From assembly GCA_025210515.1 (NCBI GenBank), contig JAOARM010000034.1, positions 1 to 64,000 of the forward strand: DNA of 64,000 nt. The letters run 5' to 3'. Positions 1 to 8,394 of this stretch are shown here, piece by piece. Numbering within the stretch: position 1 is the stretch's first letter; every line of letters begins with the position of its first letter. Position numbers and translations under genes: made by a program. The stretch is from Vallitalea sp. GTDB lineage: Bacteria > Bacillota > Clostridia > Lachnospirales > Vallitaleaceae. Below the pieces are notes generated by a model. It had not been told where the DNA came from. It did not search any database and saw only the letters and a list, made by a program, of their open reading frames with translations.

Positions 1-1
1 A

Positions 2-49
2 ATTACTGAATTAAAAATAAATGTGGCACAGGCAGATTTCACTGTATAG
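2..49 (+). CDS. C-terminal tail of an unidentified protein (partial)
   Basis: The frame starting at base 2 is open from the window edge and ends with TAG at 47-49, encoding 15 residues (ITELKINVAQADFTV). No family can be named from this. It is followed immediately by two near-identical 16-bp direct repeats, which suggests the end of an insertion sequence gene, but a chance open frame of this length is possible. Confidence 0.3.
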   Translation: MTELKINVAQADFTV

Positions 50-91
50 AATTTAGTCTTACACTAAGGTATGTGGAATTTAGTCGTGCAC
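49..91. repeat. Two 16-bp direct repeats, possible insertion sequence end
   Basis: GAATTTAGTCTTACAC (49-64) and GAATTTAGTCGTGCAC (76-91) match at 14 of 16 positions with a 27-bp period. A third partial copy, GAATTTAGT, lies at 232-240. Multiple short direct repeats inside the termini are known from IS21-family elements, so these may be transposase-binding sites just outside the reading frame that ends at 49. No target duplication can be tested because the other end is outside the window. Confidence 0.35.
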
Positions 92-322
92 ACTATTTTC
101 AGATGCCTCTTGGTTGTGTAAAAAATCTAAAGTTTATTGCCCATAATGTATATTATAGATGATAATTGGGCATTTGTTAAGTATTAAAAAGGAAGTTAAT
201 CCTGCATAGAGAACTAACTTCCGTGTAATTAGAATTTAGTTTTTCAATTAACGATATGAACTTACGATATGAACTTACCTAAAGCATTTTGTGAACATTA
301 GTAAATAATAGATAATTAGTTA
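92..322. other. Gene-free stretch before the yneA promoter
   Basis: No convincing reading frame. It contains a weak hairpin (GGAAGTTA at 191-198 with TAACTTCC at 215-222) and a perfect 13-bp tandem duplication, ACGATATGAACTT, at 251-263 and 264-276. Nothing else is recognised. Confidence 0.6.
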
Positions 323-373
323 TTGACCCGAACGTTTGTTTGGGGTATAATATAACCAAACAAACGTTCGGGG
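323..373 (+). promoter_or_regulatory. Sigma-A promoter embedded in paired LexA-type boxes
   Basis: A -35 TTGACC (323-328) and a -10 TATAAT (346-351) are separated by exactly 17 bp. A perfect inverted repeat with 17-bp arms (327-343 and 356-372, 12-bp centre) covers the spacer and brackets the -10. Each arm contains CGAACGTTTGTTTG, one mismatch from the Bacillus SOS box consensus CGAACRNRYGTTYG. Repressor bound here would cover the promoter, so the gene at 381 is probably SOS-controlled. Confidence 0.8.
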
Positions 374-380
374 TGATTGT

Positions 381-677
381 ATGTATAAGAATAGAAAAAC
401 ATTTTGGTTAATAATTAGATACTGTATTACATTAGTTTTATTGTCAAGTTTGTTATTTGTATTTAGTTTTGCCAATGAATTAGATAATAATCTAGATAAG
501 ACTTATTTAACACTTCGTATTGAGAGAAATGATACGTTATGGTCTATTGCACAGAAAAACATAAATAAAGAGTATTATAAAATTACTGATTATATTAATG
601 AAATAAAACTTATCAATAATATAAGTAATGATACAATACTCGCAGGTGACTATATAATAATTCCAGTTATAGATTAA
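381..677 (+). CDS. yneA: YneA-like LysM membrane protein, probable SOS cell-division inhibitor
   Basis: 98 residues: a short basic start, one membrane segment at about 9-30, then a LysM domain at about 44-95 with the typical order of 'DTLWSIA', 'INNISNDTILAGD' and 'IIIP'. Bacillus YneA has this same architecture (one membrane segment plus LysM) and delays division during DNA damage. The twin LexA-type boxes over its promoter support the same role; that regulation is read from sequence, the division block is inferred. ATG at 381 follows GGGGTG at suitable spacing. Its stop overlaps the convergent recombinase by 4 bp. lexA itself is not in the window. Confidence 0.75.
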   Translation: MYKNRKTFWLIIRYCITLVLLSSLLFVFSFANELDNNLDKTYLTLRIERNDTLWSIAQKNINKEYYKITDYINEIKLINNISNDTILAGDYIIIPVID

Positions 678-1741
678 TCTTCTCTTAATCTAATGATTCT
701 AGCAGCTTTTCTTCTACGTTCATCATCAATTTGTGCATAATGTTTTTTAGTTGTATTTACATCTTTGTGTCCTAATACATCAGCAACTAAATATATATCT
801 CCAGTTTCTCTATATAGATTAGTACCGTATGTACTTCTAAGCTTATGTGGTGATATTGTTTTTAATTGAGTTACTAACTTAGAATACTTTTTGACTAGAT
901 TTTGAACAGATCTAACACTTAATCTTTTGTTTTGTAATGATAAGAATAGAGCATCTTCATGTCCTTCTTTTGGTATTATTTTATTTCGTTTTTCTAGATA
1001 ATGTAGTAAAGATTGTTCAACTTCTTCACCAAAATATATTATAACTTCATTACCACCTTTACGGACAATTCTAATACCATTTACATTAAAATCTATATCA
1101 GAAATATTAAGTCCAACACATTCAGAAACACGTATTCCTGTTCCAAGTAAAAGGGTCATTAATGCCAAGTCACGTTCTTTTGTTTGCTTGTGATATTTTT
1201 TTTGAGAAGACGTTAAATTATCGCCAGATTCAACTTCATCCAGTAGTTTTGCAACTTCATCAATTTCTAATCTAGTAATATTTTTTTGATGAATTTTAGG
1301 TAAATTCACTAAAAGTGCAGGGTTATTATTTATTTTTTGCTTCTTATAAAAATATGTAAAAAAGGATCTTAGTGTAGCAAGTTTCCTACACTTTCCTCTC
1401 TCTGAATTTTTATGTTCTACAACTTGCCCATTATTATCTACTTTCTTATAATAACTTAAATACTCCATATACATTTCTAAGTCGTCTGGTATAATATAAC
1501 TCAAATCGCTTAAAATAATATCTTCTATAGATTTTTCTTTGAAATTTTTGTGATAATCTAGTATAAACTCAAAAAATAATCTTAAATCATAAGCATAGGC
1601 AATTCTAGTTTTTGGAGAAGTAGTATTCTCAATACCTCTAAAAAATTCATAACTAAAAGAGGGAAGAGAGTACATAATATCTCTTAATATAAGACTGTTT
1701 TTAATATTTTGTTGTTGATGGTAATCATTGTTATTTATCAT
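674..1741 (-). CDS. Tyrosine recombinase, XerC/XerD-like
   Basis: 355 residues. An N-terminal SAM-like core-binding domain (about 25-150) precedes the catalytic domain (about 160-350). All six catalytic residues can be placed: R204 (GTGIRVSE), K228, H299 and R302 (SPHKLRSTY), H325 (LGHKD) and the nucleophile Y335 (HYAQID). Family members cut and rejoin DNA through a phosphotyrosine; roles range from chromosome dimer resolution to element integration. It has a good GAGGTGA site 8 bp before its ATG and lies 18 bp downstream of the ttcA-like gene, so both are probably one transcript. No integrated element surrounds it, which favours a housekeeping XerC/D role. Confidence 0.85.
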   Translation of the reverse strand: MINNNDYHQQQNIKNSLILRDIMYSLPSFSYEFFRGIENTTSPKTRIAYAYDLRLFFEFILDYHKNFKEKSIEDIILSDLSYIIPDDLEMYMEYLSYYKKVDNNGQVVEHKNSERGKCRKLATLRSFFTYFYKKQKINNNPALLVNLPKIHQKNITRLEIDEVAKLLDEVESGDNLTSSQKKYHKQTKERDLALMTLLLGTGIRVSECVGLNISDIDFNVNGIRIVRKGGNEVIIYFGEEVEQSLLHYLEKRNKIIPKEGHEDALFLSLQNKRLSVRSVQNLVKKYSKLVTQLKTISPHKLRSTYGTNLYRETGDIYLVADVLGHKDVNTTKKHYAQIDDERRRKAARIIRLRED

Positions 1742-1759
1742 TTGTAAATCACCTCAATA

Positions 1760-2476
1760 TTATATATCCCAACCTTTTATGTTAGAACTTTCTATTGATC
1801 TATATAATCTTTTCATTAGCCCTGGATTTTCTTTTTCTAAGGACATTAATAGATTTTTCATATATTCTCTTTTTGTATTGCCATCTGCTGGACATGGACT
1901 CTTAACTACGGGCAAATTATATTTATTTTTGAATCCAATGATTTCTTTCTCAGATACATACATTAAAGGTCTAATAGAGTATAATTTCATTCTATCAAGA
2001 TAAGTCACTGGAGAAAAAGTATGGAATCTACCTTCGTAAAATAGAGACAACATCATAGTTTCTATTATATCTTCTTTGTGATGTCCTAATGCGATTTTAT
2101 TACATCCTAACTTTTCTGCCATTTCATTTAATGCTCCTTTTCGCATCTTAGCACATAGAGCACATGGATTTTTCTCTTTTCTTTCATCAAAAATAATCTC
2201 TGCAATATTAGTATTAACTACAGTATAATTAATATCTAGTTCTTCACATAAACTATGGATTTTACTTAAATCAAAATTATCAAAACCTAGTGATACAGTA
2301 ATAGCTTCAAGTTCAAATTTGTTTGGATAAAATCTTTGTAGTCCTTTTAGTGCATATAAAAGTGCAAGACTATCTTTACCACCAGAAACACCAATAGCAA
2401 TTTTATCACCATCATTAATCATTTTATAAGTATCTACAGCTTTTCTAGTCTGACTAAGAAGTTGTTGTAATTTCAT
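1760..2476 (-). CDS. TtcA/TilS-family PP-loop ATPase, probable tRNA thiolation enzyme
   Basis: 238 residues with a PP-loop pyrophosphatase motif SGGKDS at 31-36, which binds ATP to adenylate a tRNA base. The C105-x-x-C108 pair (CALC) and C195 (CPADG) match the cysteine layout of TtcA, the tRNA 2-thiocytidine synthase that carries an Fe-S cluster, and not TilS. G131-H-H-K is the usual active-site segment. RBS GGTGA precedes the ATG. The exact nucleoside target cannot be read from sequence. Confidence 0.75.
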   Translation of the reverse strand: MKLQQLLSQTRKAVDTYKMINDGDKIAIGVSGGKDSLALLYALKGLQRFYPNKFELEAITVSLGFDNFDLSKIHSLCEELDINYTVVNTNIAEIIFDERKEKNPCALCAKMRKGALNEMAEKLGCNKIALGHHKEDIIETMMLSLFYEGRFHTFSPVTYLDRMKLYSIRPLMYVSEKEIIGFKNKYNLPVVKSPCPADGNTKREYMKNLLMSLEKENPGLMKRLYRSIESSNIKGWDI

Positions 2477-2637
2477 TTTTTCACCTTTCTAAATCAATAA
2501 TATAATAAGAAACTTCCTACGGAAGACGTGATCAAGTCACTTTTCTTTAAGTTAATAATGTACCCAATAAGTACACTATATTATATCACAGATATAACCA
2601 TTATACAGAAAAAGTTTATGTGAATATTGTAGTATAG

Positions 2638-2665
2638 TTGAATTTATTATCATATATGATATAAT
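2638..2665 (+). promoter_or_regulatory. Promoter of the tetR gene
   Basis: TTGAAT (2638-2643), a 16-bp spacer and TATAAT (2660-2665), about 95 bp before the tetR start. A five-codon reading frame lies in the leader (2750-2767). Confidence 0.5.
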
Positions 2666-2763
2666 ATATATTATATTGATAGTATTACTATCAAGCTACT
2701 TGGTAGATGATTATTAGGAGAAGATAATGTCATATTATATAGAAGGAGTATGAGTATATTACT

Positions 2764-3423
2764 ATGAATCTAAAAGAAAAAAGAAAGAAAGAGTTACAAT
2801 TGCAAAAAGAACAAAGAAAAGAAGTAGTTATTAATGAGGCAATTAATATTATAAATGAAAAAGGTATTAATAATACTACTGTTCAAGAAATAGCTGATAG
2901 GGCAGAGATAGGGGTAGCAAGTGTATATAGATATTTCAAAACTAAAAATGATCTTGTAATAGATGCAGCTATATATTTATGGGAAAAGCAAATTAGTTTA
3001 TTTATGGGGGAATTTGAAAAGGATAGTTATACTATTCTTGATGGACTTAACAAGGTTAAAAAGATACTTAGTATATACATTAATATTTATCACAATCATA
3101 AAGATTTTCTGAATTTTCTTGAGCAATTTGATAACTATATAGTCAAAGAAAAAATTTCAGTAGATAAGTTAAATAGATATGAGAAAAGTATACTTAATAT
3201 AAAATCAATTATGATTACAGCGTTAGAACAAGGTAAAAAAGACGGATCTATTAATAAATCTATTGATAATAATGCTTTTTACATTACAGTTACACATACT
3301 TTAATAAGCTTAAGTCAAAAGCTTACTTTAAGAGGATATATACTAAAGAATGACAATGAAGTATCAGATGATACACAATTAAATCTTCTTATAGATATGG
3401 CTATAAACTATATAATTTCATAA
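2764..3423 (+). CDS. TetR/AcrR-family transcriptional regulator
   Basis: 219 residues. The N-terminal helix-turn-helix (about 20-65, with the typical 'TTVQEIADRAEIGVASVYRYFKTKNDL' core spread over 38-63) is followed by an all-helical ligand-binding domain without a recognisable ligand signature. It lies just upstream of, and in the same orientation as, a GPH-family transporter, so it probably controls that gene and itself. The good ribosome site AGAAGGAG (2741-2748) sits 15 bp from this ATG but 1 bp from an upstream ATG at 2750, whose 5-codon frame ends in an ATGA overlap with this start. That suggests translational coupling. Confidence 0.85.
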   Translation: MNLKEKRKKELQLQKEQRKEVVINEAINIINEKGINNTTVQEIADRAEIGVASVYRYFKTKNDLVIDAAIYLWEKQISLFMGEFEKDSYTILDGLNKVKKILSIYINIYHNHKDFLNFLEQFDNYIVKEKISVDKLNRYEKSILNIKSIMITALEQGKKDGSINKSIDNNAFYITVTHTLISLSQKLTLRGYILKNDNEVSDDTQLNLLIDMAINYIIS

Positions 3424-3533
3424 TAAATAGTACTAAGTTATTTATCTGTTTTTCGTATGCTAATATGTATACACAAAAATATAATTTATATGAAATTAGT
3501 AATAAAAATATTATATTAGGAGGATGTATTGCA

Positions 3534-4898
3534 ATGAAAGAAAAGTTACCTTTATCAAAACAAATAGCGTATTCTATGGGGCAATTTGGGTGGTCACTAT
3601 TAGCTGGTATAGTTAGTTCGTTTTTAGTGTTTTATTATATACCTACTACTGAGTCGGGAATTAAACCGAGTATACCACAAGTCACTTATCTAGGAATCTT
3701 TACTATTATTGGTCTAATTACTATGGTTGGTAGACTATTTGACGCTGTTACTGATCCATGGATTGCAACACTTAGTGATAGAAGTAAATCAAAAAGAGGA
3801 AGAAGAATTTCATTTATGAGAAGAGCTTCAATACCTTTTGCTATTTTTACAGTTTTAGTTTTTTGTAATCCTATTAAGGGGGAAAGTACTATTAATGCGG
3901 TAATCCTTACTGTTACTCTTATTTTATTCTATTTATTTCTTACAATGTATGTAACACCATATTTTGCATTATTATCTGAGTTAGGACATACTTCTGAAGA
4001 AAGATTAAATCTTTCTACTTATATTTCTATCACTTGGTTTTTAGGTTTTGCAGTTTCATCTCAAGCACCGATGCTGTGGAATATATTTGTAGATATGGGT
4101 TATAGTAAAGAGGTTTCCATAAGGATAGCTTTATCCATACTTGCCGTAATAGGACTTATTTTTCTTCTCATTCCTGTAATTGCAATAGATGAAAAAAGAT
4201 ATTGTGAGTCAGTGCCATCTGAATTAAAAATGATAGATTCTATTAAAGCAACATTCCAAAATAAAGAGTTTAGGATATTTGTTATGTCTGATTTAGTATA
4301 CTGGATAGCAATTACATTATTCCAAAGTTCATTATTATTTTACATAACTGTATTACTTGATAAACCAGAGCAAATGTATGGTATTTTATTTATACTGTTA
4401 GGGGTAGGATCTTTTATATTCTATGTACCAATTAATTTTATTGCTAAAAAATTTGGAAAGAAAAAATTATTAGCGTTTGCATTTGCTATGTTTATTGCTG
4501 TGTATGTTTTTGGTTTCTTTTTAGGAAAATTACCAATCTCTACAACTATTCAAGCATATATATTAGTTATTATTGGGTCAATTCCAATTGCTATCTTTGG
4601 TATATTACCTAATGTAGTAGTTGCAGATATTGCAGAGTACGAAGCGCAGAGAACAGGTGTTAGGCGAGAAGGCATGTTTTTTGGAACACGTACATTTATG
4701 TCTAAAATAGGTCAAATGATTTCTATGTTATTACTTAGTGCATTACTACTTGTTAAGAGAAATGGTAGTAATGAACTTGGAATTAGATTAACTACTGTAT
4801 TTGCAGCGATATTCTGTATAGGTGGGTTAATTTTATTATTAATGTATAATGAAGATAAGATACTAAATGGAATCAATAATAATAATAAAAATCACTAA
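3534..4898 (+). CDS. MFS transporter of the GPH (MelB-like) cation symporter family
   Basis: A polytopic membrane protein of 454 residues with about 12 membrane segments. The segment 'GRLFDAVTDPWIATLSDRSKS' (split across the first cytoplasmic loop) is the signature of glycoside-pentoside-hexuronide:cation symporters. Family members import sugars with Na+ or H+, but many uncharacterised ones exist, and the TetR neighbour leaves the substrate open. An upstream in-frame ATG at 3465 exists, but AGGAGG at 3518-3523 sits 10 bp before the ATG at 3534, so I chose the latter. Confidence 0.8.
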   Translation: MKEKLPLSKQIAYSMGQFGWSLLAGIVSSFLVFYYIPTTESGIKPSIPQVTYLGIFTIIGLITMVGRLFDAVTDPWIATLSDRSKSKRGRRISFMRRASIPFAIFTVLVFCNPIKGESTINAVILTVTLILFYLFLTMYVTPYFALLSELGHTSEERLNLSTYISITWFLGFAVSSQAPMLWNIFVDMGYSKEVSIRIALSILAVIGLIFLLIPVIAIDEKRYCESVPSELKMIDSIKATFQNKEFRIFVMSDLVYWIAITLFQSSLLFYITVLLDKPEQMYGILFILLGVGSFIFYVPINFIAKKFGKKKLLAFAFAMFIAVYVFGFFLGKLPISTTIQAYILVIIGSIPIAIFGILPNVVVADIAEYEAQRTGVRREGMFFGTRTFMSKIGQMISMLLLSALLLVKRNGSNELGIRLTTVFAAIFCIGGLILLLMYNEDKILNGINNNNKNH

Positions 4899-4980
4899 CT
4901 ATTCGTTAAAGTTGTGTTTCGCGAATAGTTAAATGTGGAATTAATTATATATGATTAGACCCACATATAAGATCGAAATT

Positions 4981-5017
4981 AAAACCATCCTATCTCCTAG
5001 TATATAGGATGGTTTTT
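4981..5017. terminator. Bidirectional terminator between the transporter and argS
   Basis: Stem AAAACCATCCTAT (4981-4993) with ATAGGATGGTTTT (5004-5016), 10-nt loop, A-rich on one side and T-rich on the other, so it serves both convergent genes. A second hairpin, CTAACTATTCG with CGAATAGTTAA, lies just after the transporter stop at about 4897-4932. Confidence 0.8.
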
Positions 5018-5088
5018 GTAAATACATATTAGTTATTAAATTAGCTATTAAATAACTTTTATTATAAGCTATTTATTATATATGGGTT

Positions 5089-6861
5089 CTACATTTTATC
5101 AGGTGTCTCTATACCAATTAAATCTAAACAAGTTGTCAAAACCTCTTCTGTAATCATAAGAAGCTTTATCCATGATAATTGTTGTAAACTATTTTCTTCT
5201 GTTAAAATCCTATTTTCATGATAAAACTTGTTAAAATCATTAGATAGATCATATATATATTGACATATTTTATTAGGACAATATTTTATAAAACTATCAG
5301 TTATTACATCATTAACTTGAGTAAGCGTTAACATTAAATTACTTTCACTATTAGATTTAGGTACTTGTAAAGATATATTATTTGTTTCGTAACTACAATT
5401 TGTTTCTTCAAACTTATTAAGAATAGATTTAATTCTTACTGCTGTGTATTGAATATATGGTCCAGTATTACCTTCAAATGATGTAAACCTTTCAGGATCA
5501 AATATATAATCTTTTGCTATTTGATTAGATAAATCACCGTATTTTAATGCTGATATGCCAACTTTATTAGATATATCCTTCGCTTCTGTTGCTGATATAG
5601 ATTTATTGGTTTTTATTTTATTATATACCTCATCACAAACTTGAGATATTAGATTTTCCAATCTCATTACTCCACCATCTCGTGTTTTGAATGGTTTTCC
5701 ATCTTTACCGTTCATTGTACCAAATCCTAAAAAAGTAAGTTTAGTATGTTGTGGCACTAACTTTCCTTTTTTTGCACATCTAAAAACCTGTTCAAAATGC
5801 AATTCTTGTCTTTTATCTACTACATAAATTATTTCATCTGGATTATATGTTTCTACTCTTTCAGCAATTGTAGATATATCAGTAGTACTGTAAAGCGTTG
5901 CCCCATCTGATTTTACTAAAATGCATGGTGGCATTTCTCTAGTATCCCTATCTTCTTTTACATCAACAACTAGAGCACCTTGACTTATATATGCCAATCC
6001 ATTGTCTTTTAGACTTTTAATTACATCAGGAATATAGTCTTGAATATCACTTTCTTTGTTCCATAAATCAAAATAAACATTTAGGTTGGAATAATTCTTT
6101 TTCAAATCAGCAATAGAAACATTTAAAATATGCTTCCATAAAGCTCTATATCCTCTATGACCATTTTGAAAATCATAAGTTACTTTTTTAGCTTTTTTCA
6201 AGAATAAGGAATTTGTTTTACTAAAATTGCTTGCAGAAGGATATATTTCTTCCAATTCTGTTATATCAAAAGGTGGTTCACAAGGATAATCTTGTGTGTA
6301 ATTAGAGTTAAAATAAACTAGGTCAGGATATCTTCTCTCTAATTCTGCCATAATCAGACCTATTTGCAGACCCCAATCTCCAAGGTGAACATCTCCTAAT
6401 ACGTTATACCCTAAAAATCTTGCCATTATCTTAATACTTTCTCCGATAATAGCTGATCGCAAATGTCCAATATGAAGTGGCTTAGCAACATTTGGTCCAC
6501 CATAATCAATAATAATCGTTTTATCACTACCTATTTGCATACAACCTAAATTGTTACTCTTGCTAATATCATTAAGATAGTTAATGATAAATTTGTCTGT
6601 AAGGGTTATATTAATGAATCCTGGCATGACACAAGATACTGTTTCAATGTGTGAACATTTATTTAATACATTTACAACTTCATTTGCTATAATTATAGGT
6701 GCTTTTTTATAAGTTTTTGATGCTATCATAGCACCATTACATTGAAATTGGCATAAATCTGGTCTATTGGATAAAGAAACATTTCCATATTGTGAAGAAT
6801 AGTTACATTTACTAAAAGCGTTTTTTACATCAGTACTAATTAATTCAAGTATAGTTTTCAT
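5089..6861 (-). CDS. argS: Arginyl-tRNA synthetase
   Basis: 590 residues, class I aminoacyl-tRNA synthetase charging tRNA-Arg. The order is the ArgRS-specific N-terminal domain (about 1-95), the Rossmann catalytic core with the HIGH motif in 'PLHIGHLRS' (about 131-139), the 'FKTRDGG' region that stands where KMSKS is weak in ArgRS, and the C-terminal DALR anticodon-binding domain (about 465-590, 'GNTGPYIQYTAVR' at its start). It is transcribed alone behind a T-box leader with an arginine specifier, so expression should rise when tRNA-Arg is uncharged. Confidence 0.96.
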   Translation of the reverse strand: MKTILELISTDVKNAFSKCNYSSQYGNVSLSNRPDLCQFQCNGAMIASKTYKKAPIIIANEVVNVLNKCSHIETVSCVMPGFINITLTDKFIINYLNDISKSNNLGCMQIGSDKTIIIDYGGPNVAKPLHIGHLRSAIIGESIKIMARFLGYNVLGDVHLGDWGLQIGLIMAELERRYPDLVYFNSNYTQDYPCEPPFDITELEEIYPSASNFSKTNSLFLKKAKKVTYDFQNGHRGYRALWKHILNVSIADLKKNYSNLNVYFDLWNKESDIQDYIPDVIKSLKDNGLAYISQGALVVDVKEDRDTREMPPCILVKSDGATLYSTTDISTIAERVETYNPDEIIYVVDKRQELHFEQVFRCAKKGKLVPQHTKLTFLGFGTMNGKDGKPFKTRDGGVMRLENLISQVCDEVYNKIKTNKSISATEAKDISNKVGISALKYGDLSNQIAKDYIFDPERFTSFEGNTGPYIQYTAVRIKSILNKFEETNCSYETNNISLQVPKSNSESNLMLTLTQVNDVITDSFIKYCPNKICQYIYDLSNDFNKFYHENRILTEENSLQQLSWIKLLMITEEVLTTCLDLIGIETPDKM

Positions 6862-6890
6862 TACCTAATCCTCCTTATAAATAAACAAAT

Positions 6891-7166
6891 AAAAACGCCT
6901 CTTATTATAAAATAAGAGACGAAATAATTCCGTGGTACCACTCCAATTGATTGTTTACCAATCCACTCATAACTTTAACGCAGTTAACGGCATACCCTAA
7001 CTATAGTTATACTACAAACAAAGTAGCAACGTATATCTTCGTTTAGTAGTTCTAATGCTCAGATAGCTTCTCAAAGACCCTTTTCTCATATTGATATCTT
7101 ATAGGACTTCCACTCTATTCCTACTCGCTGTAAGAAATCTCAAAATGATACTTTTCTTTTCATCGA
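6891..7166 (-). promoter_or_regulatory. T-box leader with AGG (Arg) specifier
   Basis: Read on the minus strand, Stem I begins around 7160 with the AAAAGTA (AGUA) motif, followed by a long imperfect stem and the AG-bulge/terminal-loop region. The 3' strand contains GAAA-AGG-G followed by CTTTGAG, which places specifier AGG (plus coordinates 7079-7081) and so tRNA-Arg. The T-box proper (TGGTACCACGG, about 6930-6942) lies before an intrinsic terminator (arms 6896-6906 and 6911-6921, then a T-run). The TGGT bulge can pair with a tRNA ending ACCA. Uncharged tRNA-Arg should stabilise the antiterminator and switch argS on. Confidence 0.9.
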
Positions 7167-7223
7167 ATTTTAAATATTTCATATATTATATATTTATTTA
7201 TTATTTATGTCAAGAATAAAATA

Positions 7224-7265
7224 ACACTTAATAATAAGAATTATATAATTTATATTATTAAGTGT
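7224..7265 (-). terminator. Terminator of the metal-transport operon
   Basis: Perfect 13-bp stem ACACTTAATAATA (7224-7236) with TATTATTAAGTGT (7253-7265), followed on the minus strand by a T-rich tract. It stands 12 bp after the last permease gene. Confidence 0.65.
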
Positions 7266-7276
7266 CTATAAACATT

Positions 7277-8392
7277 TTAAACTGCAAGATTTTCATAACT
7301 TCTAATTGTATACTCTCTTCCATCTTCTGTTAACTTAAAGACTCCATTAGTTTCAATAATATAGTTATTATTTTTTAGTTTAATCACTATTTTATCTAAG
7401 AAGCTTTTATCCCAGTTAAGATGATTAGTTATACTTACAATTCCATTTTCTATATACTCGTTTTTATTTCCTTCGTGATTGTATATATGAAATAACATTG
7501 TCAGTGCTGCAAAATCTATTTCTTGATATTTACGTCTTCTTATTATAGTAATCATTCCTCGTTTTGGTGCAGATATGAATATTATCAAAAACGATATACC
7601 CGTAATAGTTGCCATAGAACCTGCAATAGATACATCAAAAAATTCTGCAACTTGATAACCTATAATAGCATTAACTCCACCTATAAAAGCACTTAGAGAT
7701 ATCATCTTTTTAAGATCATCAGTTATTAAATAGGCAGATATAGGTGGACCAACCATAAACGCAATAACTAATATAGAACCAACTGCTTCAAAAGCTCCAA
7801 CAGCAGTAATTGAAACAGTAGTCATTAAACCATAATGAACTAATACTGGGGAGAAACCAAGAACTGATGCAAGCCCTTTATCAAAAGTTGCTATTTTTAA
7901 TTCTTTGAAAAATACTATTACTAATATAAGATTTATAAGTAATATGGTTCCCATTGAATATATTGCTTTTGCCCCTATATCAACTCCTCCAACAATCATT
8001 CTGTTAAATGGCGCAAAAGCTAATTCTCCTAATAATACTGAGTCAGTGTCTAAATGAACTGAACTAGCATATTTTGAAATAATAATGATTGCTATACTAA
8101 AAAGCAATGGAAAAACAACTCCTATTGCAGAATCCTCAGATAATAATTTAGTTGAATTAAGAAGTTCTACAAAATATACAGTTAATAATCCAACTATAGT
8201 AGCACCTACTATTAAAAAAGGTGAGTTTAAATCATGTACAATAAAGAATGCTCCTACTATTCCAAGTAATATTGTGTGAGTTATAGCATCTGACATCATC
8301 GACATTTTTCTAAGAACTAGGAATACCCCAGGAATAGAACAACTAACTGCTACTATTACTGCTATTAATTGAATCTCTAATTGTGGTGTCAT
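7277..8392 (-). CDS. Mn/Zn ABC transporter permease with C-terminal winged-helix domain
   Basis: 371 residues. Residues 1-285 form the ABC-3 permease domain with about eight membrane segments; 'SMMSDAITHTILLGIVGAF' is the conserved early segment. A cytoplasmic tail (about 290-371) resembles the N-terminal winged helix of DtxR/MntR-type regulators ('GIVSITNHLNWDKSFLDKIVIKL', 'VFKLTEDGREY'). This architecture recurs in Firmicute Mn-type transporters; whether the tail binds DNA or acts structurally is unknown. It starts 2 bp after the other permease ends, with the ribosome site inside that gene. It is the last gene of the importer operon. Confidence 0.88.
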   Translation of the reverse strand: MTPQLEIQLIAVIVAVSCSIPGVFLVLRKMSMMSDAITHTILLGIVGAFFIVHDLNSPFLIVGATIVGLLTVYFVELLNSTKLLSEDSAIGVVFPLLFSIAIIIISKYASSVHLDTDSVLLGELAFAPFNRMIVGGVDIGAKAIYSMGTILLINLILVIVFFKELKIATFDKGLASVLGFSPVLVHYGLMTTVSITAVGAFEAVGSILVIAFMVGPPISAYLITDDLKKMISLSAFIGGVNAIIGYQVAEFFDVSIAGSMATITGISFLIIFISAPKRGMITIIRRRKYQEIDFAALTMLFHIYNHEGNKNEYIENGIVSITNHLNWDKSFLDKIVIKLKNNNYIIETNGVFKLTEDGREYTIRSYENLAV

Positions 8393-8394
8393 AT

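Noticed and set aside
251..276. CRISPR-like repeat
   Set aside because: Only two adjacent 13-bp copies with no spacer; a simple tandem duplication.
674..2476. Integrated prophage or genomic island beside the first tyrosine recombinase
   Set aside because: Neighbours are housekeeping genes and no tRNA, excisionase, repressor or duplicated attachment site is visible.
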